A stretch of DNA of 43,373 nucleotides from Methylocystis sp. (GTDB lineage: Bacteria; Pseudomonadota; Alphaproteobacteria; Rhizobiales; Beijerinckiaceae). A model generated the notes under the pieces. The model saw nothing but the letters and a program-made list of their open reading frames with translations. It was not told the origin of the DNA and searched no databases. The position numbers and the translations under genes were made by a program. Positions 1 through 7,302 of this stretch are shown piece after piece. The first letter of the stretch is position 1. Each line of letters starts with the position of its first letter. The stretch lies in the NCBI GenBank assembly GCA_022843525.1, contig JALHNR010000003.1, positions 1 through 43,373 of the forward strand. Reading direction: 5' to 3'.

Positions 1-18
1 CGTGTGCTCTTCCGATCT
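1..18 (+). other. Illumina adapter remnant at contig end
   Basis: The first 18 bases, CGTGTGCTCTTCCGATCT, are identical to the 3' end of the standard Illumina TruSeq read-2 adapter. The coding frame of the tail gene that follows begins directly after it. This is a technical artefact, so the left edge is an assembly end and not a phage terminus. Confidence 0.97.
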
Positions 19-19
19 T

Positions 20-94
20 AACGACTGCCGCCTGCGTTTCGGCGAGGACGGCGTGCTGCCGACCGGCGCATTCCCCGGCATCGCGAGGGTTTGA
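20..94 (+). CDS. C-terminal end of minor tail protein L-like (partial)
   Basis: Only the last 24 codons are present; the 5' part is lost at the contig end. The tail reads NDCRLRFG...LPTGAFPGIARV. The pattern Cys, short Arg-rich stretch, FG, then L-P-x-G-x-F-P-G is the usual end of lambda gpL-type minor tail proteins, which bind an Fe-S cluster through several cysteines and sit at the tail tip. Position agrees: the next genes are K-, I- and J-like, the lambda order L-K-I-J. The stop TGA overlaps the ATG of the next gene by one base, so the two are translationally coupled. The call rests on a short tail plus synteny. Confidence 0.7.
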   Translation, partial: NDCRLRFGEDGVLPTGAFPGIARV

Positions 95-894
95 TGATCC
101 ACGAATACGAAATCGCGGTGACCAAACAGCTCGGCGCGCGCGCGATCGAGGCGGCGAAACTCCACGCCATCGTCAAGTTCCCCGAAGAGAGCTGTGGCTT
201 CATTGTCGGTGGCCGATATGTGCCCTGCGAGAACCGGCACCCGAAGCCGCTCGAATTCTTCCGGATCGAGGAAGCGCACTTCGACACCGCGATGCGGGCA
301 GGGCAGGTGACTGCCATCGTTCACTCGCACCCGAACGGGCCGATCTTTCCCTCGCACGCCGACATGATGCAGCAGATCGCCACGGATGTTCCGTGGGTGA
401 TCGTCTCCCTCAATGAGACCGGTATCCACAAGATCGTGGCCTGGGGCGGCGACCTGCCGATCGCGCCGGTCATCGGTCGTCCGTTTCTGCATGGCGTGCT
501 GGACTGCTATTCGCTGATCCGCGACGTTTTCCGGCTCGGGCGCGTCGAGCTGCTCAAGCAGGGCGTTCACTGGCCGCACGACCCGATCCTGCTGGCCGAC
601 ATCGCGCGCGCGGACGAATGGTGGAAGACCGGCGACGATCTCTACAGCGCCAATTTCGCGCCGTGGGGCTTCAAGGTGATCAACCGGGTCGAGGCTGCGG
701 CCGGCGACGTCTTCCTGATCAAGTATGGCAACGAGACCCAGAACCCGCAGGGTCAGCTCAATCACGGCGGCGTCATGCTCGACCACGGGCAGATCCTGCA
801 TCATTTGACCAGCCGCCCCTCCGGCCGCGAACCCAACTCGATCTGGGCGCGCGCCGCCGATCTGTGGGTCCGATATGAGGGCAAGCCCTCATGA
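94..894 (+). CDS. Tail assembly protein K-like: JAMM/MPN peptidase plus NlpC/P60 hydrolase
   Basis: A 266-residue two-domain protein like lambda gpK. The N-terminal half has a JAMM (MPN) zinc-peptidase signature: Glu in FPEESCGF near residue 31, then HSHP at 77-80 followed by Ser87 and Asp90. The C-terminal half has an NlpC/P60 cysteine-peptidase core: Cys138 in GVLDCYSL and His224 in LNHGGV. In this family the protein helps build the tail tip and can locally cut peptidoglycan during DNA entry. The start chosen is ATG at 94, overlapping the previous stop; a TTG at 91 is also in frame but less likely. Its end overlaps the next start (ATGA). Both active sites look intact. Confidence 0.9.
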   Translation: MIHEYEIAVTKQLGARAIEAAKLHAIVKFPEESCGFIVGGRYVPCENRHPKPLEFFRIEEAHFDTAMRAGQVTAIVHSHPNGPIFPSHADMMQQIATDVPWVIVSLNETGIHKIVAWGGDLPIAPVIGRPFLHGVLDCYSLIRDVFRLGRVELLKQGVHWPHDPILLADIARADEWWKTGDDLYSANFAPWGFKVINRVEAAAGDVFLIKYGNETQNPQGQLNHGGVMLDHGQILHHLTSRPSGREPNSIWARAADLWVRYEGKPS

Positions 895-1601
895 TGCGAA
901 CCATTCACCTGCACGGTCGGCTGGGCAAGCAGTTCGGGGCCAAGCATCGCTTCGACATCAGGACTGCTGCTGAAGCGATCAGGGCGCTCAACTGTGCGTT
1001 CCCGGCCGACTTCGTCAGTGCGATGAGTCAGGGGAGCTACAAGCTCGTGCGGGGCGACAAGCGCTCCGGCATGCGCCTCAACCTCGATCTCGTTTCCACC
1101 TTCAATCTCGGCATGGCCGACCTGCATGTGATCCCGGTGGCGGCGGGCGCGGCCAACAACAAGGGCGTCGCCAAAGCCATCATCGGCACGGTTCTGGTCG
1201 GCGCCGCGATCTTCGCCTCGGCCGGCTCCGGCATCGGCTTTCTCGGGCTCGGAGCGGAAGCATTCAGCCTCGGCGCGCTGGGTGGGTCCGTCACCTGGGG
1301 CAATATCGCGCTGATCGGTCTCGGCATCGCGCTGTCGGGCGCATCCACTCTGCTGGCCGGCGACACTTCGACCGAAGAGAAAAAGAGCGACGACAGTTTC
1401 ACCATCAATGGTCCGTCCGACGTCGCCCGCCAGGGCATGGCTATTCCGCTGATCTACGGCGAGGTCATCACTGGCTCGATCACGGTCTCCTTTGACGCCG
1501 ATATCGAGGACATCGGCAGCTATCGGGGCGTCACGGGCTCCATGGGGTCCAGCGTTCAAGTCGTCGACAAGGGTGACGGGACTAAGGATTACTACGGATG
1601 A
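891..1601 (+). CDS. Tail tip assembly protein I-like
   Basis: A 236-residue protein between the K-like and J-like genes, the position of lambda gpI. The N-terminus (MMRTIHLHGRLGKQFG) matches the usual beginning of gpI-type proteins, followed by a small alpha/beta domain and then two Gly/Ala-rich hydrophobic stretches at about residues 93-160, a typical gpI feature. The C-terminal part contains a PLIYGEV motif common in tail assembly proteins. It probably acts with the J-like protein during tip assembly and may not remain in the virion. ATGA-type overlaps at both ends show tight coupling with neighbours. Confidence 0.8.
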   Translation: MMRTIHLHGRLGKQFGAKHRFDIRTAAEAIRALNCAFPADFVSAMSQGSYKLVRGDKRSGMRLNLDLVSTFNLGMADLHVIPVAAGAANNKGVAKAIIGTVLVGAAIFASAGSGIGFLGLGAEAFSLGALGGSVTWGNIALIGLGIALSGASTLLAGDTSTEEKKSDDSFTINGPSDVARQGMAIPLIYGEVITGSITVSFDADIEDIGSYRGVTGSMGSSVQVVDKGDGTKDYYG

Positions 1602-4600
1602 TCATCGAAGCTGCAAAAAAGGACTCTGGCTCGGGCGGTGGTGGCACCGAATCTCCCAACACGCTGCGCTCGACCACGATCGTCGACCTGATCAAGGCGC
1701 TCGGCGAAGGCCCGATCGTGGGCTTGATGAACGGCGCCAAATCAATCCTGGTCGACGGCACGCCGCTGATGAACATCGACGGCACGCTCAATCGCAAGGG
1801 CGTCACCTGGGATCAGCGCTACGGCACGCCGGGCCAGGCTCACTTTCTGACCAACACCCGCACCGGAACACCGCATGATGTGTCGGCGCAGGTCAAGGTT
1901 GCCACCGGTCGCGTGATCCGCACCATCACCGAGACCGCCGCCTCGATGGTGCAGGTCGTGGTTCAGATCCCGGCGCTCGCCCAGCAGATCACCGAAGGCG
2001 ACAACGCCGGTGACACCGTCGGCGCCAGCGTGTCTTATGTCGTCGAGCGACGCGCGTCGGGCGGCGCCTGGGTGCCGATCGAAACCGTCAATATCACCAA
2101 TCAGAAGAACCTGAGCCCGTATTTCCGCAAGTCGATCGTGCCGCGGCCGGAAGGCAATGAGATCTGGGACATCGGCATCACCCGCCTGACCCCGGATTCG
2201 GCCGATGTCAAGCTCCAGAACGACACGCACTGGGGTAGCTACATTACCCTGGTCAAAGGCAAATACAGCTACGACGACACCGCGCTGATCAACCTTCGGA
2301 TCGACAGCCAGGAATATGGTTCCTCGCTCGGCGATTTCTCGTTTCATGTTCGCGGGCTGATCATTGACACCCCGTCGAACTACAACCCGACCACGCGGGC
2401 GTATACGGGCGTCTGGGACGGCACCTTCATCAAGCAGTGGACCAACAATCCGGCCTGGGTGTTCTGGGATGTTCTCACCAACAACCGCTACGGGCTCGGC
2501 GAATTCATCGACCAGGCTCTGGCCGACAAGTGGTCGCTCTATGCCATCGCCCAGTATTGCGACCAGCTGGTGCCCTCGGGCTTCAAGAATACCCTCGGCG
2601 CCGACATTATGGAGCCGCGCTTCACTTTTAATGGGGTGATCAATACCCGCGAGGAAGCCTACAAGGTTCTGCAGAGCATCACGACGAGTTTCCGCGCCAT
2701 GGCCTATTGGTCCATGAGCCAGGTGTTCGCGAGCTGCGACATGCCGGCCGACCCGGTGCTGGCGCTGTCGCCCGCAAACGTGGTCGGAGGCGCCTTCGGC
2801 TATTCGGGCACCTCGATCAAGGCCCGACACTCGGTCGCGATGATCTCCTGGAACGACCCGCAGGCACTCTATCAGCAGGCGATCGAGGTCGTGCAAGACG
2901 ACGACCAGATGAACAAGTTCGGCTGGCGCCAGATCGACGTCACCCTGACCGGCTGCACCGCGCGCGGCCAGGCGCATCGCTTCGGCAAGTGGATCCTCGA
3001 CACCGAGAAGAGCGAGACCGAGACCGTCCAGTTCAATATGTCCTGGGATGGCTATGTCCTGGAAAACAACCTGTCGCTGAAGCCCGGCGATATCGTCTTG
3101 ATCGCCGACCCGCGCAAGAACGGCGGGTTCAGGTCCGGCGGACGCTATGCCGCGATCAACTCGACCTCCGAAGTGGTGCTCGACGCGCCGTTTGAGGCGG
3201 AGATCGGCGAGACCTATACGATCGGCGGGTTGCTCCCCAGCGGCAAGTTCGAGACGCGCCCGGTTACCGCCTTTAGCCTCGACAATAAAACCGTCACGGT
3301 CAGTCCCGCATTCACAGAGGCGCCGCTGGTCAATGCCGACTGGGTGATCCAGGGCACCAACATGGCCGCGCGCCGCTACCGCATCATGGCCGTGCAGGAG
3401 ACCGACACCAACCTGTTCAAGGTGACGGCGCTGTTTAATGATCCGACCAAATACGCCCGGATCGAAAACGGCGTGACCCTGCAGCCGGTGCCCTATGTGC
3501 GACCGCGCAATGTCATCAGCCAGGTCACCAATCTTGCGGCCACCGAGCAGCGCTACTTTCAGAACGGGGTCAGCCATTCCCGCGTAACCTTGAGCTGGAC
3601 CGCGCCGAACGACTTCTTGATAAAGGATTTCACGGTCACCGCGGACAGCCCGCGCGGCTTTGTGAACCTCGGCGCCACGCCGACGCCGAACATCGACTTC
3701 AACGATGCGGTCGCGGGCGCCTGGACCTTCTACGTCTCGGCGCGCTCGATGACGGGCGCCGTTTCGGTTCCCGTCGCATTCGCATTCGCGGTCGAGGGCT
3801 GGCAGGCGGTCGACGGCCCGATCCCGAATAATCTCCAGACCACCGACGGCGGCGCCACCTTCGCCGGCCGCTCCGCGACGCTGGGCTGGACCAACGTATT
3901 TCCGCCCAACAGCGTCCTTTTCGCCGTCGAGAATGTGGTGCGCGTCTATGACACCTCCAGCAATCTACTGCGCACCGAGAATGTGTTTCAGAACAGCTAC
4001 ACCTATGACTACGAGAAGAACGTCAACGATGGCGGGCCGCGCCGCTCGGTTCGGATCGACGTCACCGCGAAGAACGTCACGGGCGCCGAGAGCGCGCCGG
4101 CCTCGATCACGATCTCCAACCCGGTTCCAGCCGTTGTTATTCCCGTGCTCGATGCGGACGTCGGCTCGATCGACGTGTCCTGGATCAACAACGACAACGA
4201 TTACGCCGGCGCCCTGGTATGGACCTCGAAGAACTCCGGCTTTGTTCCGACCCTGGCCAATCGCAATTACGATGGTCCGGATACCTCGACCGTTGTCTTC
4301 GTCGACGCCGGCACCTGGTATGTCTGGGTCGCCCTCTACGATAGCTTTGGCAAGGACGGTCTGAATATCTCGCCGCCGCAGAGCCTAGCGGTCAACGACA
4401 TCACCTCGGCGCTGGCTGACGTTGTTCCGTCGCTGATCGAGGCTGCTGGGCAGGTCACGACTTCGCAGCTCAACACCGAAATGGAGACGGTCGCCGATCA
4501 GATCGCCGGCATCCTGAGCCAGATGGTTCAGGACCGCGACCAGGAAGATACGCTGTATCAGCGCTCGGTGCAGGAGCTCTCGGTCCAGACCGGCGACGTG

Positions 4601-5206
4601 CGGGCCTCGGTTATGCGCGAGGAGGTCGCGCGCATCGGCGCCGATTACGCCGAAGCCACTGCGCGCCTGGCGCTGCAAGTCTCGATAAATACCACGATCG
4701 TCGCTCAGATCGTCTCGGAGCAGCTGGCCCGCGTTACCGCCGATGTCGCGCTGACGTCGCAGATCGATTTGGCGATGTCTCAGATCGCAGGAAACAGCGC
4801 GTCGATAGTGACCGAAGCGACGACGCGCGCAACTGCTGACAGCGCCCAATCGTCGCTCTACACGACGCTCTCGTCGACCGTTGGCACCAATCAGGCTCAG
4901 CTAACCACCGTCGCCACCAGTGTTGATGGTATCAAGCTGGAATACGGCGTGATCGGCACGATCGACGGCGTCACCGGGGGGTTTCTGTTCACTGGCATCA
5001 AGAAGCTCGATGGCTCGATTTCCTACACCCTGAAAATCGCCGGCAACGTGATCGTTGACGGTAGCATCACCGCGGCAAAGCTGAACGTGACCAACCTGGC
5101 CGCGATTAATGCCAATCTCGGCACCGTGACGGCCGGCATCATTCAGAGCAGCAACGGCAAGGTGGTCTGGAACCTAAACAGCGCCACCCTGATCGTGTCG
5201 GATTAA
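1598..5206 (+). CDS. Central tail fibre / host specificity protein J-like
   Basis: A 1202-residue protein of the lambda gpJ family, which forms the trimeric central fibre that contacts the receptor. A Gly/Ser-rich leader is followed by the conserved GPIVGLMNGAKSIL segment. The middle holds the tail-hub-like region with conserved EGxE-free signature around FYVDxPxx-like turns, then fibronectin-III-like beta domains at about residues 660-960 (ending near YVWVALYDSFGKDG). Residues about 970-1110 are Ala/Gln/Thr-rich helical coiled coil. The C-terminus (GNVIVDGSITAAKLNV) is the classical J end. No truncation is seen. It is the last large gene of the tip operon and overlaps the I-like gene by 4 bases. 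Confidence 0.92.
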   Translation: MIIEAAKKDSGSGGGGTESPNTLRSTTIVDLIKALGEGPIVGLMNGAKSILVDGTPLMNIDGTLNRKGVTWDQRYGTPGQAHFLTNTRTGTPHDVSAQVKVATGRVIRTITETAASMVQVVVQIPALAQQITEGDNAGDTVGASVSYVVERRASGGAWVPIETVNITNQKNLSPYFRKSIVPRPEGNEIWDIGITRLTPDSADVKLQNDTHWGSYITLVKGKYSYDDTALINLRIDSQEYGSSLGDFSFHVRGLIIDTPSNYNPTTRAYTGVWDGTFIKQWTNNPAWVFWDVLTNNRYGLGEFIDQALADKWSLYAIAQYCDQLVPSGFKNTLGADIMEPRFTFNGVINTREEAYKVLQSITTSFRAMAYWSMSQVFASCDMPADPVLALSPANVVGGAFGYSGTSIKARHSVAMISWNDPQALYQQAIEVVQDDDQMNKFGWRQIDVTLTGCTARGQAHRFGKWILDTEKSETETVQFNMSWDGYVLENNLSLKPGDIVLIADPRKNGGFRSGGRYAAINSTSEVVLDAPFEAEIGETYTIGGLLPSGKFETRPVTAFSLDNKTVTVSPAFTEAPLVNADWVIQGTNMAARRYRIMAVQETDTNLFKVTALFNDPTKYARIENGVTLQPVPYVRPRNVISQVTNLAATEQRYFQNGVSHSRVTLSWTAPNDFLIKDFTVTADSPRGFVNLGATPTPNIDFNDAVAGAWTFYVSARSMTGAVSVPVAFAFAVEGWQAVDGPIPNNLQTTDGGATFAGRSATLGWTNVFPPNSVLFAVENVVRVYDTSSNLLRTENVFQNSYTYDYEKNVNDGGPRRSVRIDVTAKNVTGAESAPASITISNPVPAVVIPVLDADVGSIDVSWINNDNDYAGALVWTSKNSGFVPTLANRNYDGPDTSTVVFVDAGTWYVWVALYDSFGKDGLNISPPQSLAVNDITSALADVVPSLIEAAGQVTTSQLNTEMETVADQIAGILSQMVQDRDQEDTLYQRSVQELSVQTGDVRASVMREEVARIGADYAEATARLALQVSINTTIVAQIVSEQLARVTADVALTSQIDLAMSQIAGNSASIVTEATTRATADSAQSSLYTTLSSTVGTNQAQLTTVATSVDGIKLEYGVIGTIDGVTGGFLFTGIKKLDGSISYTLKIAGNVIVDGSITAAKLNVTNLAAINANLGTVTAGIIQSSNGKVVWNLNSATLIVSD

Positions 5207-5635
5207 ATGACGCAGCGTATCCTCATTTCGCCGACCCGTGTCGCGGTATCCCGGCCTGGCTACGACGTGGTCAGTCCGCCGGCGATCTCGACCGATTATC
5301 TGAGCGTCGACTCCAGCTTCGGCATGCCGCTGCGATTGCTGATGAGCGGGGTCATCTATGGCTCGGCGGTCAACGGCTTTCCGACCATCAGCTATCCGAC
5401 GACCTACGGGGACTTTCCGATGGTTCACGTCGCTCCTTTTACGAGCGGCTCGATCACCAACCTGTTTCAGAAGTGGATCTCCGGGACGCAGGAATACTAC
5501 CATCAACCCTACAATATCATCTTTCGGAAGAACAATTTTACCCTTGGTCGCGCCGATGGGATGAACGGGCGGTTCGACAACGCCTATTACGACACCGTCC
5601 GCAACTGGATCTACTTTGTGTTCCCGATATCATGA
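5207..5635 (+). CDS. Tail-tip associated protein, tandem paralogue 1
   Basis: A 142-residue beta-rich protein whose ATG directly follows the J stop. It shares a layout with the next two genes: an R-x-x-I start, SRPGYDV near residue 16, a hydrophobic MSGVIYG strand and a YPTTYGDFP motif. I do not recognise a named family. Location after J and small size suggest an accessory fibre or cap protein at the tail tip. The stop overlaps the next ATG (ATGA), so the three paralogues are coupled. Confidence 0.75.
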   Translation: MTQRILISPTRVAVSRPGYDVVSPPAISTDYLSVDSSFGMPLRLLMSGVIYGSAVNGFPTISYPTTYGDFPMVHVAPFTSGSITNLFQKWISGTQEYYHQPYNIIFRKNNFTLGRADGMNGRFDNAYYDTVRNWIYFVFPIS

Positions 5636-6018
5636 CCGATCGCCTGATCATCGGACGGCATCCCCTCGATGGCTCCTACGGCATCTGGCTGTCGAAGCTG
5701 GGCGTCAGTGCGGCCAACACGGTTGACCCCAACAACTTTCTGATCGCGCCTGGCGTGAAGAACGACATGCTGCTGATGGCAGGGATCATAGGTAACGGCG
5801 GGGTGGCGTATTTTCCCGAGACCCTCTCCAACACGCCGTTCGTCTATTTCCACCCGATCAACGATGGCGCCTCTGAATCCTATCCGTTTCCGATCAACAT
5901 CGCCACCACGGCCGGCAACTCGACGTGCAATGTCACCACCAGTTACGCTGCTTTTTACGATCATAGCGGTCTTGGACTGTCGTTTCGCTATATCGTCGTC
6001 AACAGGGCGCTGCCGTAA
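5632..6018 (+). CDS. Tail-tip associated protein, tandem paralogue 2
   Basis: A 128-residue protein, the middle and most divergent of three tandem paralogues. It keeps the pattern of an R-L-I-I start, a glycine-rich turn, a hydrophobic LLMAGII strand and an aromatic FP motif (AYFPETLSNTPF), then an FRYIVV end. The start is fixed by the ATGA overlap with the preceding stop; an in-frame extension back to 5473 would run inside the previous gene and is rejected. Function unknown; probably a virion tip protein like its neighbours. Confidence 0.7.
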   Translation: MTDRLIIGRHPLDGSYGIWLSKLGVSAANTVDPNNFLIAPGVKNDMLLMAGIIGNGGVAYFPETLSNTPFVYFHPINDGASESYPFPINIATTAGNSTCNVTTSYAAFYDHSGLGLSFRYIVVNRALP

Positions 6019-6455
6019 TGGTCGATCGGGTGCGAATTCGAGGAGGTCAGGCTGCCGCGCTTCAGGTCAGCCTTCCGGGCTATGACGTGACCACGGCCAC
6101 GCTCGATCAGATGGCGTTCGACGCACGCTTCGCCAACATGACTTTGGTCATGCGCGGCGTGGTCTTTGTTCCTCACGAAACCTGGACGACGGTCTATTTT
6201 CCAACGACCTATTCGGCGGTTCCGCGCCTGTTCTGTGGTCTCGGTGGCGCCTGGAATCAGGCAGCCGCAACCATCACTCAAATTCAAAACCCGAGTGCAA
6301 TCCTTACCAGTAACCAGGGCACCTGGCTGAACATCCGAATGGCTCTCATCACCGCGTCCTATATCCAGTTTTATTCGGGCTACGGCCCCGAGTCAGAAAA
6401 CGACCCGATCCGCCACTTTGCGGCTTGCCATGCCTTTTACGCCGTCTATCGATAG
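6018..6455 (+). CDS. Tail-tip associated protein, tandem paralogue 3
   Basis: A 145-residue paralogue most similar to the first copy: both have an R-x-x-I start, a (S/R)xPGYDV segment, a hydrophobic MRGVVF strand and an FPTTY...P motif. The ATG shares its A with the TAA stop of the preceding gene. The C-terminus is aromatic (HAFYAVYR). No family recognised. Three adjacent diverged copies suggest duplication followed by diversification of an exposed tip protein. Confidence 0.72.
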   Translation: MVDRVRIRGGQAAALQVSLPGYDVTTATLDQMAFDARFANMTLVMRGVVFVPHETWTTVYFPTTYSAVPRLFCGLGGAWNQAAATITQIQNPSAILTSNQGTWLNIRMALITASYIQFYSGYGPESENDPIRHFAACHAFYAVYR

Positions 6456-6463
6456 GACACATC

Positions 6464-6874
6464 ATGCTGCTGATTTACAACGAAACCGGCTTCATCACGC
6501 AAACCATCACGGTGGGCGACTTCAAGGCGCTGAAGGAGGTCTACGAGAGCCACGGTCAAATGGCGATCGAGATCGGCCCGCGGGACGATTTCATGAACCT
6601 CTACGTCACAAAGGGCGTCGCCAAGGTGCGGCCGAACGTCAAGGTCACCGGCGAGGTGCGCCCGATCTCGGCCGATGGCGCCGATACGCTGCGCTTCTCG
6701 ATCACGCCGAAGGTCTTCGACCTGAAGATCGCCCTCGGCGACACGGTGGTTCATGAGGAAAGTTCCAAAAGCGGCATCCTCGAATTCGCCGTCGACGCCC
6801 CTGGCGTCTACAAGCTGGAGTTCAGCGCCGCATTTCCCCGTCACCCGATCACGATCACGGTAGAAGCCCAATGA
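6464..6874 (+). CDS. Hypothetical tail-region protein
   Basis: A 136-residue protein starting MLLIYNETGF. The ATG at 6464 is preceded by AGGA at a good distance; an in-frame start further upstream would overlap the previous gene. Sequence alternates short charged and hydrophobic beta strands with no cysteine clusters or membrane segment, compatible with a beta-sandwich virion protein. Not recognised. Its stop overlaps the next start (ATGA), so it belongs to the tip operon. Confidence 0.7.
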   Translation: MLLIYNETGFITQTITVGDFKALKEVYESHGQMAIEIGPRDDFMNLYVTKGVAKVRPNVKVTGEVRPISADGADTLRFSITPKVFDLKIALGDTVVHEESSKSGILEFAVDAPGVYKLEFSAAFPRHPITITVEAQ

Positions 6875-7257
6875 AAATCACGCTCAATCCTCTGAAGCGC
6901 CTGTTGGAGCGGGCCGAGCAGCGGGTCAACCTGCACTTTCACCCTCAAGGCGTCGATTTCGCCCATGACCGGAAGCGAGCTATGTCCCGGACGATCGTCG
7001 CCGGCGGAGAGCCTGCGCCTGAATTCACCGAGGCGGCCGCGATTGAGGGACTGGACGTGCTTGAGCTGGCCGAGTTGATCCTGTCCAAGCCGGACGCCGT
7101 GATGGTTCGAGAAAACGCCAGGCGGACCGCGATCGTCGAGCTGCGCGCAGCCAAATCGATCGACGAACTGGAACAGATCCTGGATAAGCACGGCGTCGAG
7201 CGGCGCCTGGTCTCGGATATTATGGCTCAGCGGCGTCATTCTGGCTCTGGTGCATAA
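6871..7257 (+). CDS. Hypothetical helical protein, last gene of tail tip operon
   Basis: A 128-residue, charged, mainly helical protein (LKRLLERAEQRVNLHFHP start, then an ELAELILSKPDAV helix and an ELEQILDKHGV helix). It could be a fibre-assembly chaperone, but no family is recognised. The TAA stop lies inside the first copy of the 18-bp palindrome, so this gene closes the operon and the next unit begins at once. Confidence 0.65.
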   Translation: MKITLNPLKRLLERAEQRVNLHFHPQGVDFAHDRKRAMSRTIVAGGEPAPEFTEAAAIEGLDVLELAELILSKPDAVMVRENARRTAIVELRAAKSIDELEQILDKHGVERRLVSDIMAQRRHSGSGA

Positions 7258-7272
7258 GTCAGTATTGACTTA
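7255..7272. promoter_or_regulatory. 18-bp palindromic operator-like site, copy 1
   Basis: TAAGTCAGTATTGACTTA, inverted arms of 8 with one mismatch and a 2-base centre. It overlaps the stop of the preceding gene and lies 31 bases before the first fibre gene. TATAAT follows directly (7272-7277). See the first findings for the whole family. Confidence 0.8.
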
Positions 7273-7302
7273 TAATGACGACTCGGGCTAATTGGGTATC
7301 GA

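Noticed and set aside
1742-3577. Long minus-strand open frame across the J-like gene
   Set aside because: A typical shadow of a GC-rich coding region; its translation is low-complexity Arg/Gly/His-rich and the + strand protein is a clear J homologue.
7265-7293. The TTGACT inside the palindrome as a normal -35 box for a downstream -10
   Set aside because: Distances to the start codon are often too short (13 bases at 17607 and 15996), and -10-like hexamers fall upstream of the palindrome with fixed spacing instead.
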